Positions 1 through 6,239 are shown, numbered from the stretch's first letter. The stretch: DNA of 6,604 nt from Methylocapsa sp. (GCA_017353815.1 JAFMSB010000096.1:1-6604); one strand, 5' to 3'. Numbers and translations: made by a program. The notes: a model not told the origin generated them from the letters alone.

Positions 1-1
1 C

Positions 2-787
2 GCGCAACCCAAAGAACCGGTGTCCCGTACCGGTGATCTCTCCCGCTGGCGTGCCGATGGCACGCTCGAGTTTCTTGGCAGGGCCGACCGGCAGATCAAA
101 ATGCGCGGCTTCCGCATCGAGCCAATGGAAATCGAAGCCGCATTACAATCCTGCGATGGCGTGGCCCAGGCTGTCGTCATCCCGCGCGAGATTGCAGGAG
201 AGATGCGGCTCGTTGCTTACTTGGTTCCTTGCCCGGGCAAGAACTTGCCTGCATCCGCAGGGCTGCGGACCGCTCTTGCCGCACGGCTGCCTGATTACAT
301 GATCCCGTCACTTTTTGTCACGCTCGGCGCATTGCCCCTTACTGTCACTGGCAAGATTGACCGCCAAGCATTACCCGCCCCAGACAAGACGATCGAACCG
401 GCTACCTTCCAGCCGCCCCGCAATAAAATCGAAGCAACGCTCTCCCGCATCTTTAGCGCCCTCACAGGCACTACACACGTTGGTCTTGACGACAATTTCT
501 TCGAAATTGGAGGTTCCTCCTTGGGAGCCATCACGCTCGTCACTCGCATCAACAAGACCTTTGATGGTCATCTCACCGTCCGTGCAATCTTCGAGCAGCC
601 GACAATACGCCAACTTGCAGCTCCTTTGTCCCAAGAAAAACGTAATCTTCGGCTGACTGAAAACCCACTTTTGATCACGGTAATAGCACGCTACCGGTGG
701 TTTTTTTGCTTCCTGGCGTTTATGGTGACGATCCAAGACTTGTGCAATTCAGGATCTCGCTCGCAGGATACGTTAATTTTGTCTTGA
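2..787 (+). CDS. Nonribosomal peptide synthetase, C-terminal fragment: adenylation domain end plus peptidyl-carrier domain
   Basis: This is the 3' part of an NRPS gene whose start lies upstream of the window; the frame is open from base 2, so the GTG at 20 is internal. Numbering residues from that GTG, the adenylation core motifs are A7 (RTGDL, residues 3-7, with Ser in place of the usual Tyr before it), A8 (GRADRQIKMRGFRIEPMEIE, 20-39), A9 (LPDYMIP, 90-96) and A10 (TGKIDR, 110-115, with the catalytic Lys112). A carrier domain follows at about 137-203. Its DNFFEIGGSSL motif carries the Ser167 expected to take the phosphopantetheine arm. The domain would activate one amino acid and load it for the thioesterase that follows. 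The substrate cannot be read because the specificity pocket (A3-A6) is outside the window. From about residue 213 the frame leaves the thioesterase reading and ends at 787 in an unrelated tail, so the natural product probably continues in the frame of the next entry. Confidence 0.93.
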   Translation, partial: AQPKEPVSRTGDLSRWRADGTLEFLGRADRQIKMRGFRIEPMEIEAALQSCDGVAQAVVIPREIAGEMRLVAYLVPCPGKNLPASAGLRTALAARLPDYMIPSLFVTLGALPLTVTGKIDRQALPAPDKTIEPATFQPPRNKIEATLSRIFSALTGTTHVGLDDNFFEIGGSSLGAITLVTRINKTFDGHLTVRAIFEQPTIRQLAAPLSQEKRNLRLTENPLLITVIARYRWFFCFLAFMVTIQDLCNSGSRSQDTLILS

Positions 788-1578
788 TAGACTATCCCGA
801 TTGGCATGAGATGCTGGCTCAAAATTTAGACTTCGATGCGATGATAGATGCTTGCATTGGACAAATAACAGACGCGTGCCAACAAAGCCCCCTGCTTCTT
901 GCAGGCTATTCGTTCGGTTGCTGCCTCGCTTATGAAGCGGCGCGGCGTCTCATTCGATCTAGTTACCGGGTGCATTTTCTAGGATTAATTGACCCGCCGC
1001 CTCCATCCTTTGCGCCACAATGGGGGCTGACCTCACCCAGGAATAAGCTTACGACCTCATGGTGGAACAAGGTTATACTTTACATTGAGAAAATGCGATC
1101 CGGCCGATCAGCTCGAGTGGTTTTTGCTGAGATTCGTGAAAAGTTGGCTAACAGATTCCTGGAGTGGTCTGTTTGCCGGTGGCCAGCTCCGGTGACTCGC
1201 GTATTCTTCTCGTCAATCGTGCCCCTCATGGCACCAGAGCTTGCCCTTTCGTTCAAAATGAGGCTTTCCCGCGCTTTAAGGATTAAGTGCCTCTCTCAAT
1301 GGTCGCCAGCCGCGCTTCAGGTTCCCACGAGTCTTTTTCGATCGGATGATCTTCAAACAAATTCTGAAAACTCCCGCGGCTGGGCCGAGCTCTGTAGATT
1401 GCTGACGGTGGTCCCGATTGGGGGAGATCACCAGACAATCTTAAAGCACGGGCAGCTTGATCTCTTGTCTGACTGCTTTCGAAAAGCAATTAATGCAATC
1501 GTAAACGCTGGCGCTCGCACGCGTGAGGATAGTTTCCACCGACTGAGAAATCAGAATTTCCAGCAGATGGAGTCTTGA
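697..1578 (+). CDS. Terminal thioesterase domain of the NRPS, in a shifted frame
   Basis: This is an alpha/beta-hydrolase thioesterase that would release the finished peptide from the carrier domain by hydrolysis or cyclisation. Numbered from the GTG at 697, the first strand is VFLLPG (2-7). The nucleophile elbow is GYSFG with Ser72, the acidic residue is Asp99 in LGLIDPP, and the histidine is His245 in GGDHQTIL. The Ser-to-Asp distance of 27 residues is the same as in surfactin-type thioesterases. The frame is open back to 661 (just after a TGA at 658-660) and reads naturally there ([12 protein letters not shown]). GTG 697 has no ribosome-binding site and would start inside the first strand. 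I infer that this is the C-terminal domain of the upstream NRPS, cut off by a one-base frameshift at 659-697, rather than a free type II thioesterase. Sampled base composition is more AT-rich than in the adenylation part. The gene ends 118 bases before the mbtH-like gene. Confidence 0.88.
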   Translation: MVFLLPGVYGDDPRLVQFRISLAGYVNFVLIDYPDWHEMLAQNLDFDAMIDACIGQITDACQQSPLLLAGYSFGCCLAYEAARRLIRSSYRVHFLGLIDPPPPSFAPQWGLTSPRNKLTTSWWNKVILYIEKMRSGRSARVVFAEIREKLANRFLEWSVCRWPAPVTRVFFSSIVPLMAPELALSFKMRLSRALRIKCLSQWSPAALQVPTSLFRSDDLQTNSENSRGWAELCRLLTVVPIGGDHQTILKHGQLDLLSDCFRKAINAIVNAGARTREDSFHRLRNQNFQQMES

Positions 1579-1682
1579 TGCTGAGCCCGGAAGTGACCGT
1601 GCCGCAACGGCTTGGCCAATGTTCGGCCGGGTCACGCAATGCTTCAATGCAGCTTCAAGATCGAAAAAGTCTACGGATGTAG
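1578..1682 (+). CDS. Possible 34-codon coupled small ORF between thioesterase and mbtH-like gene
   Basis: The ATG overlaps the thioesterase stop (TGATG, 1576-1580) and is preceded by GGAG at 1569-1572 with a 5-base spacer. The frame runs 34 codons to a TAG at 1680-1682, 14 bases before the mbtH-like ATG. The peptide resembles nothing I recognise. It could be a translational-coupling relay, but an ORF this short can arise by chance. Confidence 0.2.
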   Translation: MLSPEVTVPQRLGQCSAGSRNASMQLQDRKSLRM

Positions 1683-1686
1683 TACT

Positions 1687-1692
1687 AGGAGG
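1687..1692 (+). promoter_or_regulatory. Ribosome-binding site of the mbtH-like gene
   Basis: AGGAGG, a perfect Shine-Dalgarno core four bases before the ATG at 1697. It decides this start over the longer open frame from 1619. Confidence 0.8.
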
Positions 1693-1696
1693 TCCA

Positions 1697-1939
1697 ATGG
1701 TTTCGGAAGAAGCGGACGGAGAAGTGTACACCGTAATCGCGAATCACGAAGAACAATATTCAATATGGCCTGTTTGGAAGGCAATTCCAGCAGGTTGGCA
1801 GTCCGCTGGAAAGATGGGTCTCAAGGAGGAATGTCTCGCCTACGTCAACGAAGTCTGGACCGACATGCGGCCTCTGAGTTTGCGCAGTGAAATGGGAAAT
1901 GAGAGCGCGATCTCAAGGGGAACGAGAGCGGCAATTTAG
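1697..1939 (+). CDS. MbtH-like protein (NRPS adenylation-domain partner)
   Basis: This is an 80-residue protein of the MbtH family, small cytoplasmic chaperone-like partners that bind adenylation domains and are often needed for their solubility or activity. The family signature is complete: [17 protein letters not shown] (residues 9-25), PAGW (31-34), [10 protein letters not shown] (45-54) and [10 protein letters not shown] (54-63), including the conserved tryptophans and the Ser-x-Trp-Pro element. The ATG at 1697 is chosen because a perfect AGGAGG lies at 1687-1692, four bases upstream. The frame is open further upstream (ATG at 1619), but that extension is not family-like. Residues 64-80 form a polar tail beyond the usual length of about 65-75 residues. 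It follows the thioesterase on the same strand and is presumably co-transcribed with it. It therefore probably serves the adenylation domains of this NRPS. Confidence 0.93.
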   Translation: MVSEEADGEVYTVIANHEEQYSIWPVWKAIPAGWQSAGKMGLKEECLAYVNEVWTDMRPLSLRSEMGNESAISRGTRAAI

Positions 1940-2149
1940 CCCCGCCCGCGAGCGATCGCCGCCGTAACTGCTGCATTCGTCGCCTTGTCACTTCCGCCAA
2001 CATGTCCATTGCGGCGAGCGCCGCACGCTAACTTCTTTCGATTATGTGCCGCGGGCGAAAATCAGCCAAAGCGCGCAAGGGCGGCCGGGCAGGTTTTGTA
2101 TCAATATGCGCTTAAGGATGCTGCAGCAGAAGGGGCAACGGGTTCAAGA

Positions 2150-2193
2150 GGCGGCAGGCCAGGCTGCTGCGCGGCCCGCCCGCCGTTTTTATT
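2150..2193 (+). terminator. Probable Rho-independent terminator facing the NRPS/mbtH-like genes
   Basis: GGCGG (2150-2154) and GGCC (2157-2160) pair with GGCC (2173-2176) and CCGCC (2180-2184), with a 2/3-base internal loop and a 12-base apical loop. GTTTTTATT (2185-2193) follows. The T-run suits + strand transcription from the mbtH-like side. On the opposite strand the stem follows the beta-helix stop codon directly but lacks a good U-tract. It lies 210 bases beyond the mbtH-like stop. No gene is seen in 1940-2149. Confidence 0.5.
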
Positions 2194-3069
2194 GCGTGCC
2201 GATATTGGTCGGGATGCCGCCCTTAACCTCGGCGGTGAAGTTGCCCTTGATGTGGTTATCGCCGAAGCTTGTGGCAGCACTTCCGGTCCCTAGAAGAATG
2301 CCCGTGCCATTTCTTGTGATTGTCGAATTGGCAAGTGTGAGATTGCCCGCGTTACTGAATATCCCCATTGTATTTTTTGTAATGGTCGAACGTACAAAGA
2401 CGAAGGAGGCTAAACCTGATGAAAAGCCGGTGCCGTTGTTGCTGGCGACGGTGTCGGCAATGATAAGACTCAATTCAGTTGCGCCCTCAACGCCCGTTTG
2501 ATTCCCAAACAATAGGACGTGATTAAGGGTCGCCGCCACATCGGTGGCTAGGATTATAGCAGTCCCGTTGTCCGTGACGATGGTATCCGCGATGAGGGAA
2601 GGTGCTGTTTGAGCCAGGGAGATCCCGGTTGCGTACCCTTGGACTGTGCAATGGGTGACCTTCAAAGTGCCACGTTGGGCGTCGATCCCGGTCCCGCCGG
2701 AACCAGTCACATTCTTAATGGCAAGGTGATCGAGGAAGATATCAGGGTCAAGGGGCCCGGCGACGGTTACCGCGTTGCCGCCGTTGGTATCAATACCCGC
2801 CCGGGGACTCCCGTGATGGTGATCGGATAGTGCAGGGTCACGGGAGAATAATCGGCGGGATCGAGCGCCTTGACCTCGCCTCCAGATGGAATTTGGTTGA
2901 TCGCGCGTTGGAACGTCCGGCAGGGCTTTGCGGGCGAAGAGCAATCGTTCAAATCCGTGCCCTTGCCGGAAACATAGGTCACGGAATGCGCCTCGGCCGG
3001 TACGGCGAGGCCAATCGCAGCGAGAATAAGGCCAGCCGCAAGGCATAAGGGTTCGCTTAGCTTAAGCAT
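2189..3069 (-). pseudogene. Secreted right-handed parallel beta-helix protein, split by a frameshift
   Basis: The gene starts at the ATG at 3069 and begins with a signal peptide: a hydrophobic core over residues 9-23 and a cleavage site after AEA at residue 27. A conserved-looking head follows (TYVSGKGTDLNDCSSP, PCRTFQRAINQ, GGEVKALDPADY, ITITGVPG). This frame then runs into an unrelated tail and stops at 2767. From about 2805 down to the TAA at 2189 the neighbouring frame carries the rest (GIDTNGGNAVTVAGP onward). It has repeated rungs of roughly 20-24 residues with N-G-T-G-like turns (TDNGTAI, FGNQTGV, SNNGTGF, TKNTMGI, TRNGTGI), typical of parallel beta-helix proteins. Adding one G in the 2796-2806 C/G-rich run (bottom strand GGGCGGG) joins them as GVPGAGIDTNGG and gives 293 residues. 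Its role is unknown; such folds are found in secreted surface, adhesion or polysaccharide-acting proteins. The ribosome-binding site is weak (AGAGA-like). Confidence 0.8.
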
Positions 3070-3518
3070 GGTAAAATCTCTTATGTGAAGCTTACCCTTT
3101 GCTGCAGCGCACTAATGCCTAACCACTCTTATGACGCGCAGTGACACGGATAGAAGAAGCCCCCGCGGTGGTTCGGGCCGGTTGCAGCTGAGCCAGGCCG
3201 TGTTTGGGCTATCGGCTAGGCTAGAGCAAGGAATTGTGTGGGTCAAGTTAGGCGAATTGGGTGGAGACCGCTGAAGCTCAGCCGAGCTGTTTGAGCGCCG
3301 TCACGCTTCCGTGGCAAAATGGCCAAAAAAGCCCGGCTCAAGATTTCACTGAACCTCTCAGATCGGCGAGCCCCTTGGCCGGGTGTTGGGACTCCCCCCA
3401 GGAACCAGTATCGCCGCGAGGATTTGGCCCGATTTTTTATCGCTCAGCCGATTCCTGCCAAGCGATAAAAATCGTGCTAAATCAATAAGCTGAACAGATT
3501 TCTAGCCGCAAAAGTCTG
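3070..3518. other. Gene-poor stretch with inverted repeats
   Basis: No convincing gene is seen in these 449 bases between the beta-helix start and the acyltransferase stop. The part next to 3069 must hold the beta-helix promoter, but I see no clear -35/-10 pair. The 8-mer CTCTTATG occurs twice there (3078-3085 and 3126-3133). The other end holds a long inverted repeat (3430-3474) and two overlapping hairpins around the acyltransferase stop. A 49-codon frame (3319-3468) and a 75-codon frame (3261-3488) are open but lack ribosome-binding sites and family resemblance. Confidence 0.5.
3430..3474. repeat. 14-bp inverted repeat (hairpin) downstream of the acyltransferase gene
   Basis: The left arm CGATTTTTTATCGCT (3430-3444) and right arm AGCGATAAAAATCG (3461-3474) pair over 14 bases with a single bulged T, enclosing a 16-base loop. 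It lies 45 bases beyond the acyltransferase stop on the bottom strand. No T-run follows the stem on either strand, so it is not a textbook terminator. Confidence 0.7.
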
Positions 3519-3531
3519 TCAGCCTTTGCGG
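3506..3531 (-). other. Hairpin spanning the acyltransferase stop codon
   Basis: CCGCAAA (3506-3512) and TTTGCGG (3525-3531) form a perfect 7-bp stem with a 12-base loop that contains the TGA stop (3521-3519, bottom strand). It could be a weak terminator or mRNA 3' end structure, but no U-tract follows it. It overlaps a second inverted repeat, CTGAACAGA (3490-3498) with TCTGTCAG (3515-3522), that cannot form at the same time. Confidence 0.45.
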
Positions 3532-4706
3532 AATTCGCTGTGGGCTCCATTACACCGGGGTTCACCGGCCTCGCGCTGTCTCGTTTTGAGCGGCATGGCG
3601 TTAGTAAATGCGGGTTTAATCAAATTTAGCTTGTCTATCCAGCGCCGTGCCGGCGTTTCAATAAAGAAAAACGAAAAATAACTCACTATAAATATGTTAA
3701 CGTAACACGCACCGGCAATAATAGGGGCCGAAAACGAATGAGTATAGAGGAAAACATCGCCAATGCTATACATCCAAATAAGAATAAACACCAGGTGCCA
3801 CATATAAATTGAATAGGTGAGCTGGCCCAGGGGCGCGAGACGCCGCACCAGGGCCGGCGGACTCCCCTGCAGATCCGCCGCAACCGCCGCCATAGCGACG
3901 GTATAGACGATCAGCAAGATGAGGAGCTGCGAGACGCCCCCCATCATCGCGGCGATCAAGCCGGATATAGCGGCCGCCAGAAGGAAACCGGGCCCTGGAA
4001 TCCGGGCGGCTATTTGTCGGTTGTAATAAAGTGCCGCTCCAAAGACGAAGGAGGGAATTGCCCGCAGGGCAGGCGAAAGGTCAATCCAGGAACTGCCAAG
4101 AAATCTCCATTCATGCTGAGAAACGGCGGCGGCCATCATCGCGAGCAGGGCCGCGAAGCCGATACCGGAGAGAAGCCGGGCGCTCCAGGAGCCAATGATG
4201 GCAACAAGAGGGAAAGCGATATACATCGCCATCTCTGCGCTCAGGGACCAGGTGACGCCATTGAAAGGCTGTTCGCAGGGCAAAATGGAGTGAACAAGAA
4301 ACGCGGTCTCGGCTATGCACTGCGGCTCGAACGACGGCGTGACAGCCGAATAATGGAGCACCGCAAACACTGACCACATCGCGATGGAGGCAAGGAGCGT
4401 CACCCAATGCAGCGGCACAAGCCGGCCCACCCGGCGCTGGAGGAAAATGATATAGTCGGCGGCGGTATTCACCCGGTCATGATAGATATATGCGATGATG
4501 AAGCCGGAAATGACAAAGAACAAATCGACAAACAGCGCCAGCCCGGCCGTTTGTTCCCTGACAAGAAAGGGGCTTTTGGCATGGACGAAAAACTCATGCG
4601 AATGGTGAATAACAATGCCTGCCGAGGCAATAAAGCGCATGAGATCGAGATGAAGCAATTCGTCTGAGGCTGGCTGCAGCCGGGGTAATTTCGCAAAAAG
4701 GCCCAT
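3519..4706 (-). CDS. Membrane acyltransferase, acyltransferase-3 (OafA-like) family
   Basis: This is a 395-residue polytopic inner-membrane protein of the acyltransferase-3 family, which transfers acyl groups (often acetyl) to sugars of surface polysaccharides, lipopolysaccharide or other exported molecules. Family features are the opening HLDLMRFIASAGIVIHHSHEF with Arg24 and His34 in the usual R-x9-H spacing, DLFFVISGFI (61-70), the RRVGRLVPLHW segment (91-101), WSLSAEMAMYIAFPL (153-167), LTYSIYMWHLVFI (297-309) and FFFIETPARRWI (346-357). About ten hydrophobic segments lie between these. The ATG at 4706 is chosen because GAGGG precedes it by about six bases and family homology begins shortly after; the open frame runs back to 4796 but the extension looks unrelated. 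It ends in a short charged tail. It stands alone on the - strand with gene-poor sequence on both sides. The acceptor is unknown; a nearby NRPS product or a surface glycan are both guesses. Confidence 0.9.
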   Translation of the reverse strand: MGLFAKLPRLQPASDELLHLDLMRFIASAGIVIHHSHEFFVHAKSPFLVREQTAGLALFVDLFFVISGFIIAYIYHDRVNTAADYIIFLQRRVGRLVPLHWVTLLASIAMWSVFAVLHYSAVTPSFEPQCIAETAFLVHSILPCEQPFNGVTWSLSAEMAMYIAFPLVAIIGSWSARLLSGIGFAALLAMMAAAVSQHEWRFLGSSWIDLSPALRAIPSFVFGAALYYNRQIAARIPGPGFLLAAAISGLIAAMMGGVSQLLILLIVYTVAMAAVAADLQGSPPALVRRLAPLGQLTYSIYMWHLVFILIWMYSIGDVFLYTHSFSAPIIAGACYVNIFIVSYFSFFFIETPARRWIDKLNLIKPAFTNAMPLKTRQREAGEPRCNGAHSEFRKG

Positions 4707-5038
4707 GTTTGCCCTCTTGCCTGCAGGCGGCGGCCCTGCAGAAGCTTGGGTGATTTGAAGCCGCGAGATTTGGCGAAGCGCGCAGACCCCCTGCAATCAC
4801 AACATCCGCTGGCCCTAATCCTGCTTGGTCCGCTTTTGACCCGCTGGGCGGCAGGCGGCGGCCCTTCCGCTCCGCCATTTCCCGTGTGGATCGAAACCCT
4901 CATTTTAGCAGAACGCGGCCCGCGCGAGCCCGCCGCTTTGGTTGCCCAAGCGCCCTGCTACCCGCAGGCAGCAAGTTTTTCGGGCCTACTGGCCGCGTTA
5001 GTTCCGGTTTTTACGCACGCGGCGCGGCCTCTGCCCGC
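4707..5038. other. Gene-poor, GC-rich stretch upstream of the acyltransferase gene
   Basis: No gene is supported in these 332 bases. It should contain the acyltransferase promoter, but I find no clear -35/-10 pair. The acyltransferase ribosome-binding site (bottom strand AAGAGGG) lies just inside the left edge. A 15-base exact direct repeat (GCAGGCGGCGGCCCT) sits at 4723-4737 and 4851-4865. Open frames here on both strands look like GC-rich background. Confidence 0.5.
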
Positions 5039-5305
5039 CTACTTTTTCTCGCTGCATGCCTTCTTACACATCTTGTAGTCGTAGTCGCAGAGTTCTTCTG
5101 AACTCTCGTTGTGAATACATTGTTTTTGGTCGTTACTGCACTTGTCCTCGCAGCTAGCGATATCTTCCTGCGCATGGGCGCGGGTAGTCCAACTGAAACC
5201 CGCGAACGCGAAGATAACTCCTGCGGCTGTTGCAAAAAGCAGACGCGTAACCCGAAGACGCGACTCGCCGACCTGATTGCGGCTTGCTGACGTGGAATAA
5301 ATCAT
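5039..5305 (-). CDS. Small secreted protein with six symmetrically spaced cysteines
   Basis: This 88-residue protein belongs to no family I can name. Residues 1-45 look like a signal peptide: basic residues at 15-21, a hydrophobic core LLFATAAGVIFAFAGF (22-37), and AHA then QED at the predicted cleavage site. The mature part, about 43 residues, is very hydrophilic and charged. It has six cysteines at 52, 56, 63, 73, 80 and 84, giving C-X3-C-X6-C-X9-C-X6-C-X3-C, a mirror-symmetric spacing. A helical hairpin tied by disulphides in the periplasm is a reasonable inference. The ATG at 5305 is chosen over the longer open frame to 5404 because the bottom strand has AGGGGAGG with a 7-base spacer directly upstream. 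It has its own short upstream region and lies 136 bases beyond ubiG on the same strand. Confidence 0.75.
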   Translation of the reverse strand: MIYSTSASRNQVGESRLRVTRLLFATAAGVIFAFAGFSWTTRAHAQEDIASCEDKCSNDQKQCIHNESSEELCDYDYKMCKKACSEKK

Positions 5306-5312
5306 GGCGTAA

Positions 5313-5320
5313 CCTCCCCT
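5313..5320 (-). promoter_or_regulatory. Ribosome-binding site of the cysteine-rich gene
   Basis: The bottom strand reads AGGGGAGG here, seven bases before the ATG at 5305. It is strong and fixes the start of the small secreted protein. Confidence 0.7.
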
Positions 5321-5332
5321 TGTGGCTGCAAA

Positions 5333-5363
5333 ATTAGAAATCCGGCGTCTCGCTGCAGGCCAA
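5333..5363 (-). promoter_or_regulatory. Possible sigma70-type promoter of the cysteine-rich gene
   Basis: On the bottom strand TCTAAT (5338-5333) matches the -10 consensus at 5 of 6 positions. TTGGCC (5363-5358) could be a -35 element, but the 19-base spacer is long. The -10 box ends 27 bases before the ATG, leaving room for a short leader with the ribosome-binding site. Confidence 0.3.
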
Positions 5364-5410
5364 ATTTCGCGGCCAAGTTTGCCGCTTTGAAGGAGCTTTG
5401 GCAAGCCACA

Positions 5411-5439
5411 AGAGGGATGGCGGCAGATGAGATCCCTCT
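5411..5439 (-). terminator. Hairpin just after the ubiG stop, probable terminator
   Basis: AGAGGGAT (5411-5418) and ATCCCTCT (5432-5439) form a perfect 8-bp stem with a 13-base loop, starting two bases beyond the ubiG TAA (5444-5442). On the bottom strand the stem is followed by TGTGGCTTGCC, a poor U-tract, so termination may be weak and allow some read-through into the cysteine-rich gene. Confidence 0.5.
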
Positions 5440-5441
5440 GG

Positions 5442-6239
5442 TTATTGGGTCCCTGTCCTATTTTCCTCTTTTGCCCGTATAGCGGCGAGCATGTAGTTCA
5501 CGTCCGTATCGTGCGATAGGCGCCATTTTCTGGCCACTATGTCGTAAACGACACCCGTCTTGCCGGTTACATGCAGGCCGGCCGCGCGCAACCCCGCGGC
5601 AAGCCGCTGCGGCGTGACGAAATGATTCCAGTCGTGTGTCCCTTGCGGGACCCAATGCAGCACATATTCCGCGCACAGGATCGCGAGAGCAAAGCTCTTC
5701 AAGGTCCGGTTGAGAGTCGCGGCAACCAGCATCCCGCCTGGGCGAACCATCTTTGCAGCTTGCTGAAGGAATCCCGGCAGGTGCCGCACGTGCTCGATGA
5801 CCTCCATAGCCAAAACGGCGTCAAAAGTAGACCCCCCGTCCGCAAGAGCTTTGGCGGTCATGCAGCGATAGTCTATCACCAAGTTTGCCCTCGCGGCATG
5901 ACCCTTGGCAATCTCGATGTTACGGACGGACGGGTCGATGGAAGTCAGCAATGCGCCAAGCCGTGCCAGCGGTTCCGAAAGAATTCCGGCGCCGCAGCCA
6001 ATATCGAGGATCGAAAGTCCCTGCAGTGGCAAGGCTGCGCGCCAGTCGCGGGCCCTCCCGTCGAGGGGAATATGCCTTGCCAAAAGCTCGCGCAGGTAAG
6101 CCACACGGACGGGGTTCAATTTGTGCAGCGCTCGCATGGGTCCTTCCGGATCCCACCACTGCGCTCCGAGCCGGCCGAACCGGTCGACTTCCGCCTTGTG
6201 AACCGAGCTATCGTGGCCCAGGGTATCTTGCCCTGCCAT
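5442..6239 (-). CDS. ubiG: Ubiquinone biosynthesis O-methyltransferase UbiG
   Basis: UbiG is the SAM-dependent methyltransferase that carries out both O-methylations of ubiquinone biosynthesis, on 2-polyprenyl-6-hydroxyphenol and on 3-demethylubiquinol. The 265-residue protein has the family N-terminus VDRFGRLGAQWWDPEGPMRALHKLNPVR (in residues 18-45), with the diagnostic WWDP-G-LH--NP-R pattern. It also has SAM motif I LDIGCGAG (78-85), the acidic residue ending the second strand (Asp102), MEVIEHV (145-151), the VRPGG loop (165-169), and the late signature HDWNHFVTP (202-210). The length is close to that of alphaproteobacterial UbiG. The frame is open to 6533, but I choose the ATG at 6239: family homology begins shortly after it, a GGAA-type ribosome-binding site lies seven bases upstream, and a longer start would overlap lysC. 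It is divergent from lysC across 117 bases. Confidence 0.95.
   Translation of the reverse strand: MAGQDTLGHDSSVHKAEVDRFGRLGAQWWDPEGPMRALHKLNPVRVAYLRELLARHIPLDGRARDWRAALPLQGLSILDIGCGAGILSEPLARLGALLTSIDPSVRNIEIAKGHAARANLVIDYRCMTAKALADGGSTFDAVLAMEVIEHVRHLPGFLQQAAKMVRPGGMLVAATLNRTLKSFALAILCAEYVLHWVPQGTHDWNHFVTPQRLAAGLRAAGLHVTGKTGVVYDIVARKWRLSHDTDVNYMLAAIRAKEENRTGTQ

Noticed and set aside
701..709. T7 run as a programmed -1 frameshift site
   Set aside because: Before the run the thioesterase frame already reads NSTLPVV, so the shift most likely occurs earlier, and no stimulatory downstream structure was seen.
3319..3468. 49-codon + strand frame starting at an ATG and ending in the inverted repeat
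   Set aside because: No ribosome-binding site, no recognisable family, and the stop lies inside a hairpin arm; most likely chance.
4980..5000. GGGCCTACTGGCC hairpin beside a T-run as terminator of the cysteine-rich gene
   Set aside because: The stem is only about 4-5 bp and the T-run precedes it on the + strand (A-run after it on the - strand), the wrong order for a terminator.
4746..5078. 110-codon + strand frame over the acyltransferase upstream region
   Set aside because: It overlaps the cysteine-rich gene on the other strand, is rich in Ala/Pro/Leu as expected of GC-rich background, and matches no family.
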